Of a stretch of 64,000 nucleotides of DNA, positions 18,314 to 24,903 are shown in pieces. Made by a program: the position numbers and the translations under genes. Position 1 is the stretch's first letter; each line of letters begins with the position of its first letter. The notes beneath the pieces are model-generated. The model searched no databases, had not been told where the DNA came from, and saw only the letters and a list, made by a program, of their open reading frames with translations. Source of the DNA: Scybalomonas sp905214925 (GTDB lineage: Bacteria; Bacillota; Clostridia; Lachnospirales; Lachnospiraceae); contig CAJMOB010000016.1 in the NCBI GenBank assembly GCA_905214925.1, forward strand, positions 1-64,000, written 5' to 3'.

Positions 18314-18928
18314 TTAACTAATTAAATTACTATCTATAATCTGATAATTGGCTCTATGTATATACAAAGATTTTCCATCTATTGAAAACCTTGTTGTTTT
18401 AGGTAGATCATCTGGAACTTCTACATACACCTTATTTCCTTGATACACTCCAATTGGAACGCCTAACTGCGAGCTAATGACTACAACCTTTGATTTTCCA
18501 ATCATATTTTCATACTGATTAATACTTCGATCTAAGAAGGAAAATCCTGTGCCATTATTTTTTTTAGAATTAATATCATTGATACTAAAATCTGTGATCA
18601 TATCTATTCCTTTTTCCGCAAATATAACGGTATCTCCTACCATTAGCATCTGCTCTCCATCTATTGTTACATCCAGTACACTAGAAGTATATTTTGTATC
18701 TGTTTCTGATGAAAAAATATTGCTGCTAGAATCCATTACATCTAAAGAAATTCTGTTTCCAGTAACATTTAATTTATTAGAACCATAGCTATCATATACA
18801 CTTGCAGTAAACTCTGTTCCTTTTATTTTTTCATGAGCCACATTTTTAATATTACTTACTGCTTCACACCCAGATATTCCAATGACTCCTATAATCATCA
18901 TAACCCCTAATAAAACTTTCTTTTTCAT
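18314..18928 (-). CDS. DUF5052-like lipoprotein
   Basis: 204 residues. A signal peptide ends in a lipobox (MIIGVIGISGC, Cys21), so the protein is anchored on the outside of the membrane. The mature part begins EAVSNIKNVAHEKIKGTEF and contains YDSYGSNKLNVTGNRISLDV and a beta-rich core, like DUF5052 lipoproteins of Clostridia and their prophages. A role in superinfection exclusion is possible, since other prophage lipoproteins do this, but it sits in the early rather than the lysogeny block. Confidence 0.65.
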   Translation of the reverse strand: MKKKVLLGVMMIIGVIGISGCEAVSNIKNVAHEKIKGTEFTASVYDSYGSNKLNVTGNRISLDVMDSSSNIFSSETDTKYTSSVLDVTIDGEQMLMVGDTVIFAEKGIDMITDFSINDINSKKNNGTGFSFLDRSINQYENMIGKSKVVVISSQLGVPIGVYQGNKVYVEVPDDLPKTTRFSIDGKSLYIHRANYQIIDSNLIS

Positions 18929-19015
18929 TTTTTATTCCTTTCTGTCTTAAATACTAATTCAGTTGACAAATTTATTAAAAATCCGCAAAATAGGTTCATG
19001 CTTAAACATATGCTT

Positions 19016-19207
19016 TTATTTTTCCTTTACTGCTCTATACAGTTCTTTTCTGGCTTCACCACACCAAATTTTCTGTCCATCTTCCGTTAACACTGTTACA
19101 ACACCATCTCTAAATCTATATCCAGCAAAAATCTTTCCTTTGTGCCACTTTCCATCATGGAAAATTTCTGCTGGTTGTCCTTCAATATATGGAAATTTAT
19201 TAAACAT
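19016..19207 (-). CDS. Small hypothetical prophage protein
   Basis: 63 residues from ATG 19207 (MFNKFPYIEGQPAEIFHDGKW), chosen because AAAGGAGG is placed correctly in front of it. The sequence resembles a small SH3-like beta barrel: HDGKWHKGKIFAGYRFRDGVVTVLTEDG. No known function. Early operon. Confidence 0.6.
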   Translation of the reverse strand: MFNKFPYIEGQPAEIFHDGKWHKGKIFAGYRFRDGVVTVLTEDGQKIWCGEARKELYRAVKEK

Positions 19208-19262
19208 TTTCTTTTCCTCCTTTATTTTCAAACTTAATTGCAGTTTTAGTCACTAATCTCCT

Positions 19263-19490
19263 TCACTTTAATATTTCATTTTTTACTGTACAGGCCTTTT
19301 TATCATATGCTTTAACAAGTACACCGCAATGGAAATTACTTGTTTCATATTCAATACTTGTACCTATATCATTGTTTCTGCACTCCTTTATAAAACACTC
19401 TAACTCTTTAATATCTCCAAATTCTTCTAAAGGAATGCAAGTAATATATGTTTCCCCCTTTATTTCATTTAGTATCCCTTTAATGTTCAT
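19263..19490 (-). CDS. Small hypothetical prophage protein
   Basis: 75 residues with alternating strands and helices (MNIKGILNEIKGETYITC, then FGDIKELECFIKECRNND). The ribosome binding site is GAGGTTAAG. The sequence resembles small phage proteins without known function. Early operon, 56 bp upstream of the previous small gene. Confidence 0.55.
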   Translation of the reverse strand: MNIKGILNEIKGETYITCIPLEEFGDIKELECFIKECRNNDIGTSIEYETSNFHCGVLVKAYDKKACTVKNEILK

Positions 19491-19553
19491 TTTCTTAACC
19501 TCATTTCATACTCTAAATACTAATATTGCTCATATTTCTCTAACCCTAATGAT

Positions 19554-19793
19554 TTATTTTCCTTCCCCCTTCTGCATAGCTTCAACTAACTCTTTAAGTG
19601 TTTCACCTATAATTTTAAATCCTTCCCCAAAACATACCCTAACCACATTTACCAAATCATTCATATATTTATCAAAACCCTGTATATTAAAAACTCTTAA
19701 TAACTTCTCCGCTTGTTTCTTTCTTTGCTTTCGTTTTGGCGGATTATATCCATGCTCTTTTTTATATGCCTTCTTCCATTGTCTGTAATTCAA
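19554..19793 (-). CDS. Small basic hypothetical prophage protein
   Basis: 79 residues if it starts at the TTG at 19793, which lies 6 bases after GGAGGTG; GTG codons upstream overlap that ribosome binding site. The N-terminal 35 residues are strongly basic (MNYRQWKKAYKKEHGYNPPK, then RKQRKKQ), suggesting nucleic acid contact. The rest is a helix pair (FNIQGFDKYMNDLVNVVRVCFG). Not recognised. Confidence 0.55.
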   Translation of the reverse strand: MNYRQWKKAYKKEHGYNPPKRKQRKKQAEKLLRVFNIQGFDKYMNDLVNVVRVCFGEGFKIIGETLKELVEAMQKGEGK

Positions 19794-19831
19794 ACAAGTC
19801 ACCTCCACATCTATCGCACTTAGCCTAAGTG

Positions 19832-19927
19832 TTAATTTTTCTGTTCTGCATATTCAATAATCTCTTCTATACACCTTTTTGCTACTAAATGTATATACAC
19901 AAGATGTACCATATTTTCTCGTACCAT
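19832..19927 (-). CDS. Possible very small prophage protein
   Basis: A 31-codon frame (MVRENMVHLVYIHLVAKRC, then a short acidic helix) between two early genes. The frame stays open further upstream and the extension also looks helical (NEVAEMVRE), but no good start or ribosome binding site is visible. I list it because it fills an otherwise empty 150 bp in a packed operon. Confidence 0.28.
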   Translation of the reverse strand: MVRENMVHLVYIHLVAKRCIEEIIEYAEQKN

Positions 19928-19955
19928 TTCTGCTACTTCATTGCTAATTGCAATA

Positions 19956-20342
19956 TTAATCCAAAAGACTTTCTAGCATTTCTCTTGTTTCAAATAATAT
20001 TTCTCTCCTGCGTTCTAATACTTTCACTTCTATTACATTTTCTTTAATTTCTCTATTAATCACTTCAATCTGTTCTCTTATTTTTACTTCATCATCCAAA
20101 GAATTCTCTAGAATTTTTATTCCCAATACAACATAGCCATTTTGCACTCCTTCAAATCTATCCAGTATATAAGTAATCTTGGCACTTATTTTCCTCTCTA
20201 AATATTTAGAGTTGTGATATTCTTGAAGAATAATTACATCACCTACTTGGAAATTCCTATCATTTTTTCTAACTTCAAATGTTTTATTTCCCTCTATGAC
20301 TTCGTTTATGTAATATGGGGAAATTTTTAAATAATGTGTCAT
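19956..20342 (-). CDS. DUF3850 (ASCH-like) protein with coiled-coil tail
   Basis: 128 residues. The first 75 match DUF3850: HYLKISPYYINEVIEGNKTFEVRKND, FQVGDVIILQEY and GYVVLGI. DUF3850 belongs to the ASCH/PUA-like RNA-binding fold and is common in phage early regions. The last 50 residues form a heptad-rich coiled coil not usual in the family. The target is unknown. Confidence 0.75.
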   Translation of the reverse strand: MTHYLKISPYYINEVIEGNKTFEVRKNDRNFQVGDVIILQEYHNSKYLERKISAKITYILDRFEGVQNGYVVLGIKILENSLDDEVKIREQIEVINREIKENVIEVKVLERRREILFETREMLESLLD

Positions 20343-20425
20343 TTTCTCACTCCCATCTTTAACCTATTAGTTCAATTAGTCTCATTTCTCCTTATCTTTA
20401 AATTACTTACCCCTCAATACCAGCT

Positions 20426-20725
20426 TTAACAACAACAAATATCTTTCAGATTTTTACAATTTGAAAAATTCTTTCCGTAGAGTGACCCCCAATAAATCAT
20501 ATTGAGATAATAGAGTTCCTGTTTTTCTGTTTTACATTCATTCTTCAATATCTCAAATATCTCTGTACTATGTGGACAAATACATCGAATACATGACATT
20601 AACAGTCTTCTATCTTTATTTAATCGATTCATACGATTTTCGTTCATTCTATTCATGGTTCGCTCCCATTCTCTATAAAAATCTAATTTATTCATTTTCG
20701 ATAACTTAACCTTATGTTTTTCCAT
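20426..20725 (-). CDS. Hypothetical prophage protein, Cys-rich C-terminus
   Basis: 99 residues. The basic, Asn/Met/Arg-rich N-terminus (NRMNENRMNRLNKDRR) suggests nucleic acid binding. The C-terminal half has several cysteines (CIRCICPHS, CKTEKQE, CKNLKDICCC) that could bind zinc. Ribosome binding site GAAAGGAGC. It follows rep, with an 8-bp inverted repeat between the two genes. Not recognised. Confidence 0.55.
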   Translation of the reverse strand: MEKHKVKLSKMNKLDFYREWERTMNRMNENRMNRLNKDRRLLMSCIRCICPHSTEIFEILKNECKTEKQELYYLNMIYWGSLYGKNFSNCKNLKDICCC

Positions 20726-20739
20726 TTCTGCTCCTTTCT

Positions 20740-20762
20740 GCCTCCAGCAATCTACTGGAGGC
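20740..20762. repeat. 8-bp inverted repeat between rep and the next gene
   Basis: Arms 20740-20747 and 20755-20762 pair perfectly with a 7-base loop. No T-run follows on either strand, so an intrinsic terminator is unlikely. It could be an mRNA structure, a processing site or part of a Rep binding site. Confidence 0.5.
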
Positions 20763-20861
20763 TACCATGGCTTTTAATTTATTGTGATATACAAAACCCT
20801 ATTGGGGAGATGCCATTTTCTTTTGCAAGTGCTTTCAAACTATTGATATCGCCTTCTTTCT

Positions 20862-21629
20862 TTATCCAGCATCTTCTAAAAATGGATTGTAATTTTCTTT
20901 TCCAATTTCTATTAATGTATAACGTTGATATTTTCTTCCTGTGAAAGGATCAATCCCATTAAAGATTGTATCTTTATCCACATAATATCCCTTTATCGCT
21001 TTAGGTTCTTCTGCCCATTTATTCGCCTTAACAACTTCTGTCTTTGGTTCTGGCATAACCAAATTACGGCTACAGCTATAACGTTGTTTGTGTCCTTTTC
21101 CTTCCTCCTTATTTTTCTTATAAGTCTTTGAAGTTTCCTTAATAAGATAATCTGCCAAATCCTTATATTGGCCACTACTATCTAAATACTTATAGTTCGG
21201 TCTTCCATAATTCCATAGACTATTGATTACTTTAGCTATATTCCCGTTCTTTAAATCATTTATAATCAAATGATGATGAATCGATTTATTCTCATATTCT
21301 GTGACATTGATATACTTCAACTCACTTCCATTTTTCTTATATATTTTTCTCAAATCCTTTAAGAGATCTTTGATTCTTTCCTTTGCTTCCTCTTTTGTTG
21401 GTCTTTCTTCTTTTCGATATGTTAATGTAACAAAAGCATCACCTGTCTTGAAGTTTGCATTAATCTTAATACGGAGTTTTCTTCTTGCATTTATTTCATT
21501 AACTTTCTCCATTTCCTCTGGAGTAGCTTTCTTTCTATCACCTCTTATAGATACTCCATGTCTCTTTACATATCCTTTATGAACTTCTATAGTCTTACCT
21601 GCTCTTATAGTAGTTTTAAAGTATGGCAT
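20862..21629 (-). CDS. HUH-family rolling-circle replication initiator (Rep)
   Basis: 255 residues. Three motifs of single-strand HUH endonucleases are present: motif 1 FVTLTY (66-71), motif 2 SIHHHLII with the metal-binding His at 118-120, and motif 3 YKDLADYLIKET with the likely nucleophile Tyr161. KQRYSCSRNL (181-190) is also typical of this Rep group. The enzyme would nick an origin and prime rolling-circle replication. It is the only replication protein in the visible early region. It starts with ATG after AAGGAGGAG, and its leader carries the attenuator-like structures and the opposing small RNA described at 21736-21836. Confidence 0.85.
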   Translation of the reverse strand: MPYFKTTIRAGKTIEVHKGYVKRHGVSIRGDRKKATPEEMEKVNEINARRKLRIKINANFKTGDAFVTLTYRKEERPTKEEAKERIKDLLKDLRKIYKKNGSELKYINVTEYENKSIHHHLIINDLKNGNIAKVINSLWNYGRPNYKYLDSSGQYKDLADYLIKETSKTYKKNKEEGKGHKQRYSCSRNLVMPEPKTEVVKANKWAEEPKAIKGYYVDKDTIFNGIDPFTGRKYQRYTLIEIGKENYNPFLEDAG

Positions 21630-21735
21630 ACTCTACTCCTCCTTCCTTCTTCTCTATCTTTATTTATTAACTAAGTGATCCTAAAGTTAATAGTTTGATC
21701 GAGTTTTAAAACGGCTTGTCCACCGTTAATTTTTC

Positions 21736-21764
21736 TTGAAAAATAAAGCAAGGAGTGCTATAAT
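21736..21764 (+). promoter_or_regulatory. Consensus promoter of a small plus-strand RNA
   Basis: TTGAAA at 21736-21741 and TATAAT at 21759-21764 are exactly 17 bp apart. The promoter points away from rep and reads a short non-coding unit that ends at a terminator 70 bp on. Part of the spacer is also the 3' arm of a 13-bp inverted repeat. Confidence 0.75.
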
Positions 21765-21800
21765 GTACTCGATTAGATATAGCAAGTTCCTTGCTTTATT
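21742..21800 (-). promoter_or_regulatory. Attenuator-like inverted repeat in the rep leader
   Basis: Thirteen bases at 21742-21754 are the exact inverse complement of 21788-21800. In a rep mRNA (minus strand) they would form a long stem ending in a U-rich stretch, about 110 bases before the rep start. The 5' arm can instead pair locally (the 6-bp hairpin at 21781-21795). Two exclusive structures, one terminator-like, are the hallmark of attenuation; an alternative is a Rep binding site. Confidence 0.6.
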
Positions 21801-21836
21801 AGGACCAACGTTCTGCCAAACGTTTGGTCTTTTTTA
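21771..21836 (+). ncRNA. Candidate antisense RNA to the rep leader
   Basis: A predicted RNA of about 65 nt. The first hairpin has arms 21781-21786 and 21790-21795 with a 3-base loop. The second, from about 21803 to 21828 (10 bp with one bulged base), is followed by a T-run and looks like an intrinsic terminator. No reading frame is present. It is fully complementary to the untranslated leader of rep if rep is read from upstream. RCR plasmids such as pT181 use RNAs of this kind to limit Rep. Role inferred; transcript not observed. Confidence 0.65.
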
Positions 21837-22046
21837 TTTTTTCTGATATGGTTCTGGTAATGGCATCCACGCTACTGCTTTTCCATGGAACTTTTCTAAA
21901 ACAATTTCTTTGTCAACTTTGCTATAAAAACTTATACATATATGCCCATCCTGGAACTGCACAATTACCTCTTCAAAAAAATCAGGCATATTTGTTCTTT
22001 TCTCATTAATCAAGATCCACTCTCCAAACATATATTCCTTATTCAT
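21834..22046 (-). CDS. DUF551-like small prophage protein
   Basis: 70 residues from ATG 22046 (MNKEYMFGEWILINEK), preceded by GAAGGAGA. The design, a beta-rich body and an AWMPLPEPY end, resembles DUF551 proteins of phages. The function of the family is unknown. It is the gene directly upstream of the rep leader, and its stop overlaps the end of the opposing small RNA. Confidence 0.65.
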   Translation of the reverse strand: MNKEYMFGEWILINEKRTNMPDFFEEVIVQFQDGHICISFYSKVDKEIVLEKFHGKAVAWMPLPEPYQKK

Positions 22047-22078
22047 ATTGTTCTCCTTCCTCTTTTTCATATTTGATT

Positions 22079-22291
22079 CTAATTTTCTTCTGAAAAAAGA
22101 ATCCGTATCATCTCTTCATCAATTTGTCTCAACAACTTAAACGATTCGCCTTGAACCTCATGGTATTTTAATTCTAACTCTTGAAATTCAAGCATTTTAT
22201 TATGTAGAGTATGGTTATAATGCATTTGAAATAATTGACTTAATCCCAAAAGCACAATCGCTAATGTCATAAGAAAATTTTTCTTATCCAT
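22079..22291 (-). CDS. Small membrane-anchored prophage protein
   Basis: 70 residues. A single hydrophobic N-terminal helix (FLMTLAIVLLGLSQLFQM) is followed by a charged helix of about 45 residues with heptad spacing. Ribosome binding site AAAGGAGAG. Not recognised; the topology suggests a membrane tether with a cytoplasmic or external coiled coil. Confidence 0.6.
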   Translation of the reverse strand: MDKKNFLMTLAIVLLGLSQLFQMHYNHTLHNKMLEFQELELKYHEVQGESFKLLRQIDEEMIRILFSEEN

Positions 22292-22329
22292 TCTTCTCTC
22301 TCCTTTTATAGCTGTACATTTTTACTTCA

Positions 22330-22512
22330 CTAGCATATTTTCTGTTCTTTTTCATCTGCTACTCTAGCTTTTATTCCAATGGCTGCAAATGCTCTTATGT
22401 TAAGCTGTGTAACAAACTCTTTTCGTTCTTTTGGTGTTAAACTATCCAATGGGATTTTTGTTCCATCAGGATATTCGATAGCTGATGGAAGCAATGTCAA
22501 TTCTTTTGCCAT
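22330..22512 (-). CDS. Small hypothetical prophage protein
   Basis: 60 residues from ATG 22512 (MAKELTLLPSAIEYPDGTKI), chosen because GGAAAGAGG lies in front; the frame extends 10 codons upstream without a signal. The sequence reads like a short beta hairpin followed by a helix (LTPKERKEFVTQLNIRAF). Function unknown. Early operon. Confidence 0.6.
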   Translation of the reverse strand: MAKELTLLPSAIEYPDGTKIPLDSLTPKERKEFVTQLNIRAFAAIGIKARVADEKEQKIC

Positions 22513-22586
22513 AATCCTCTTTCCTTTCTTAAAATCCTTCATCTTCTAATATTATGTAAACACGGTTTGTCTACTTGCTTAAAATC

Positions 22587-22643
22587 CCCTTAGCTCCAAA
22601 TCCCCCATAATATATTGAAAAAATGAAATAATAGAGCTAAGGG
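22587..22643. repeat. 10-bp inverted repeat with 37-base spacer in early region
   Basis: Arms 22587-22596 and 22634-22643 are perfect complements. No T-run follows, so it is not a usual terminator. It lies in a non-coding gap of about 120 bp between two early genes. A replication-origin or protein-binding element is possible. Confidence 0.45.
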
Positions 22644-22670
22644 AATTAAAGAACTGTAACCTAAGCACTT

Positions 22671-22832
22671 CTATGCAATCTTCCCTCCAACGAAATTGCA
22701 GCGATCACTCAATGCAGAAATATAGATTTTCGCTTGTAATTTTGCATTGTCATCTAAACTCTCAATTAATTCCATAATTTCTTGTCCATCTTTTAGATCT
22801 TTTTCTGTTAAATGCTTAAATTCTTTTAACAT
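22671..22832 (-). CDS. First early gene, 53-residue protein
   Basis: A short frame with a strong ribosome binding site (AAAGGAG, 8 bases before ATG 22832). The protein begins MLKEFKHLTEKDLKDGQEIM, is mostly helical and ends in CNFVGGKIA. It is the first gene behind the minus-strand early promoter, the place of cro-like or small regulatory genes, but no helix-turn-helix is seen. Its function is unknown. Confidence 0.65.
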   Translation of the reverse strand: MLKEFKHLTEKDLKDGQEIMELIESLDDNAKLQAKIYISALSDRCNFVGGKIA

Positions 22833-22942
22833 AATAATTTCTCCTTTCGTTTTTATATGCTACTTCTACATAAGAAACTCGCACTCATTAGTTATTCACT
22901 ACCTTTATTCTTATATAGATTTGCTTTGTTTACTATGTCGTC

Positions 22943-22971
22943 ATTATAATCGACTTTTTAAACTTTGTCAA
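22943..22971 (-). promoter_or_regulatory. Early (lytic) promoter, minus strand
   Basis: TTGACA (22966-22971 on the minus strand) and TATAAT (22943-22948) with exactly 17 bp between, a perfect consensus. It reads the early operon leftward. Such strength implies repression in the lysogen. Flanking GTCG/CGAC-containing motifs (near 22938, 22950 and 22998) are candidate repressor operators. Confidence 0.8.
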
Positions 22972-22990
22972 TGTGTTTTTTGAATTTTTG

Positions 22991-23019
22991 TTGACTTTGT
23001 CGACACTTTAATATATACT
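22991..23019 (+). promoter_or_regulatory. Repressor (lysogeny) promoter, plus strand
   Basis: TTGACT at 22991-22996 and TATACT at 23014-23019, spacing 17 bp. It is back to back with the early promoter. The perfect palindrome TGTCGACA at 22998-23005 lies in its spacer and could let the repressor control its own gene. Confidence 0.75.
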
Positions 23020-23047
23020 TTTGATCAAGAAAGGAGGAATTTTCTTT

Positions 23048-23431
23048 ATGGTTGAATATACAATTGAAGATCGAATTAGTTACCTTCGCCAGACCAAAGA
23101 ATTAAGCCAAGAAGCATTTGGAGCTAAGTTAGGTGTAACAAAATCAACTATTTCTCTTATAGAGCGGAAACTTAGAACCCCATCTGATAGAATTATTCGA
23201 GACATTTGTCGAGAATTTAATGTAAATGAAAAATGGCTTTGCACTGGCGAAGGGAATATGTTTATAGAACTTCCAGAAGAAGATGAATTTATGAAGGCTG
23301 CTGCCTCTATCTCAAAATCCAATGACAAATTTGCTATGCAAATGTTAATTGAATACTGGAAACTAGATGATGATAGTAAACAAATTTTTACAAACTATCT
23401 AAAAAAGGTAGTTGAAAATAGTCAGAAATAA
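23048..23431 (+). CDS. XRE-family phage repressor
   Basis: 127 residues from ATG 23048, preceded by AAAGGAGG; an upstream in-frame start has no signal. The N-terminal 65 residues form an HTH_3 domain (RISYLRQTKELSQEAFGAKLG, then STISLIERKLRTPSD and a third helix). The C-terminal helical part (MQMLIEYWKLDDDSKQIFTNYLKKV) probably dimerises. There is no LexA/CI-type S24 peptidase domain, so RecA-stimulated self-cleavage is not expected and induction must work otherwise. Confidence 0.85.
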   Translation: MVEYTIEDRISYLRQTKELSQEAFGAKLGVTKSTISLIERKLRTPSDRIIRDICREFNVNEKWLCTGEGNMFIELPEEDEFMKAAASISKSNDKFAMQMLIEYWKLDDDSKQIFTNYLKKVVENSQK

Positions 23432-23450
23432 CATTAGAGGAGGAAAATTT

Positions 23451-24587
23451 ATGAGTCTTACAACCGAACTGTACTCCTTATCTGAAAGGGTACAGCAATT
23501 AAAAGATCAAATAACAACAGAAGAATCTACAAAGATGGCTTTAATTGCTCCACTATTTCAAACACTTGGATATGACATCTTTAATCCAAATGAGTTTTGT
23601 CCTGAATATACTGCGGATGTTGGGATCAAAAAAGGTGAAAAAGTGGATTATGCTATTTTACTGAATGGCCACCCTGTCATCTTAATCGAAGCGAAATCGA
23701 TTAACCGTAAACTAGAAAAACAAGATTCACAGTTATTCCGTTATTTTTCAACTACAAATGCCCGATTCGCAATTTTAACGAATGGACTTGTCTATAAATT
23801 TTATACTGACTTATCTGAAAAAAATAGAATGGATAGAGAACCATTTTATGAACTCAATATGCTAAATCTGACAGAGGATGATATCAATACCCTCTCTCAA
23901 TTTGCAAAATCCAATTTTAATGAAGAAGATATCCTATATAATGCTTCTTTGCTGAAATATGCAAATATCTTTCGTCTGGAACTAGAAAGACAATTTTCCA
24001 ATCCAAGCGATGAATTTGTCCGCTTTTTCCTTAAAGAGCATTATAAAGGTACAAAGACACAAAATGTTGTAGATAAATTTAAACCTGTATTAAAAAAATC
24101 AATCAACGATTATCTTGATGAAATTACAAAGGAACGTATGACCTCCCTTGTAAACAATACAGGATATGTGAGCGCACCTGCACCATCATCTCCTGAATTG
24201 TCAGAGTTGGAACTCGATGCTGTTATGAAAATAAAAACTCTTTTAAATAATTTGGTTGATATGGAGGAAGTGACCTACAAACAAACGGACTCTTATTTAG
24301 CGATTTTATATAATGGAAATACAAGAAAATGGATTGCTAGAATTATCATAACAGACTCTAAAATAACTTTGATTCTTCCTGATGAAAATAAGAATGAATG
24401 TCGCTATAAATTAGATTCGATACAAGAACTAGATGCTTATGAAGAACAACTAAACCTTATTCTAAATAACTACTTAAATCCTACAAAGACAGACTCTAGA
24501 CCAACGGATTATATTTTTACAAAATGGGGGAAATATCCTCGTCCAGATAATTATGTTCCATTTCTTAAATATGGACTTCCAAGCTAA
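23451..24587 (+). CDS. Type I restriction HsdR-N-like nuclease of the lysogeny operon
   Basis: 378 residues from ATG 23451, with GAGGAGG in front, 19 bp after the repressor stop. Residues about 25-130 resemble the HSDR_N nuclease domain: MALIAPLFQTLGYDIFNP, DVGIKKGEKVDYAI (Asp) and VILIEAKSI (Glu-x-Lys of PD-(D/E)xK enzymes). No helicase part, methylase or specificity subunit is near, so it is not a restriction system. Such stand-alone proteins are common in gut Firmicutes phages. Expression with the repressor suggests a role in lysogens, for example exclusion of other phages; unproven. Confidence 0.75.
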   Translation: MSLTTELYSLSERVQQLKDQITTEESTKMALIAPLFQTLGYDIFNPNEFCPEYTADVGIKKGEKVDYAILLNGHPVILIEAKSINRKLEKQDSQLFRYFSTTNARFAILTNGLVYKFYTDLSEKNRMDREPFYELNMLNLTEDDINTLSQFAKSNFNEEDILYNASLLKYANIFRLELERQFSNPSDEFVRFFLKEHYKGTKTQNVVDKFKPVLKKSINDYLDEITKERMTSLVNNTGYVSAPAPSSPELSELELDAVMKIKTLLNNLVDMEEVTYKQTDSYLAILYNGNTRKWIARIIITDSKITLILPDENKNECRYKLDSIQELDAYEEQLNLILNNYLNPTKTDSRPTDYIFTKWGKYPRPDNYVPFLKYGLPS

Positions 24588-24589
24588 AA

Positions 24590-24609
24590 AAGTCAGGTTT
24601 CCCCGACTT
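24590..24609 (-). terminator. Terminator of the SOS-type small gene
   Basis: A hairpin with arms around 24590-24597 and 24602-24609 (one mismatch), followed on the minus strand by six T. The stop codon of the minus-strand gene at 24609 touches the stem. It lies 3 bp after the stop of the converging nuclease gene. Confidence 0.65.
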
Positions 24610-24710
24610 TAAGAAATAAGTGTTTTTACGACTGTATAAATTTTTATTAAGGTTTCTTCATCTTTAATGTTATGAAGCATTTTTATAATCGCAGAAACAT
24701 AATCGAACAT
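24609..24710 (-). CDS. 33-residue SOS-controlled peptide, candidate induction factor
   Basis: A complete short unit: promoter, two LexA boxes, ribosome binding site GGAGAG, ATG at 24710, stop, terminator. The product begins MFDYVSAIIKMLHNIKDEE and ends in IYTVVKTLIS, one or two amphipathic helices. A similar LxxIYxxVK pattern occurs in C-terminal parts of XRE regulators, as I recall. It lies opposite to the lysogeny genes, 1.2 kb from a repressor without a cleavage domain. An antirepressor role is inference; no homologue search was run. Confidence 0.65.
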   Translation of the reverse strand: MFDYVSAIIKMLHNIKDEETLIKIYTVVKTLIS

Positions 24711-24733
24711 ATACTATCACTCTCCAATACATT

Positions 24734-24790
24734 GAACATACGTTCTAATATAGATAAATCTATTATAGAACTAACGTTCTGTTTTTGCAA
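24734..24790 (-). promoter_or_regulatory. LexA-controlled promoter (two SOS boxes)
   Basis: TTGCAA (24785-24790) and TATAAT (24762-24767), spacing 17 bp, on the minus strand. GAAC-N4-GTTC boxes, the Firmicutes LexA half-sites, are at 24768-24779 (in the promoter spacer next to the -10) and 24734-24745 (just past the expected start). Both positions would block transcription while LexA is bound. Confidence 0.8.
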
Positions 24791-24903
24791 TATAAAAAGT
24801 TAAGATTTATCAAAATCTTTATACGCTAATACTTTTATATTTCTATGTTAGCCTATATAATAGGGATGTAACTATTTTATAATAAAATGAGAAAGGACTT
24901 TGA

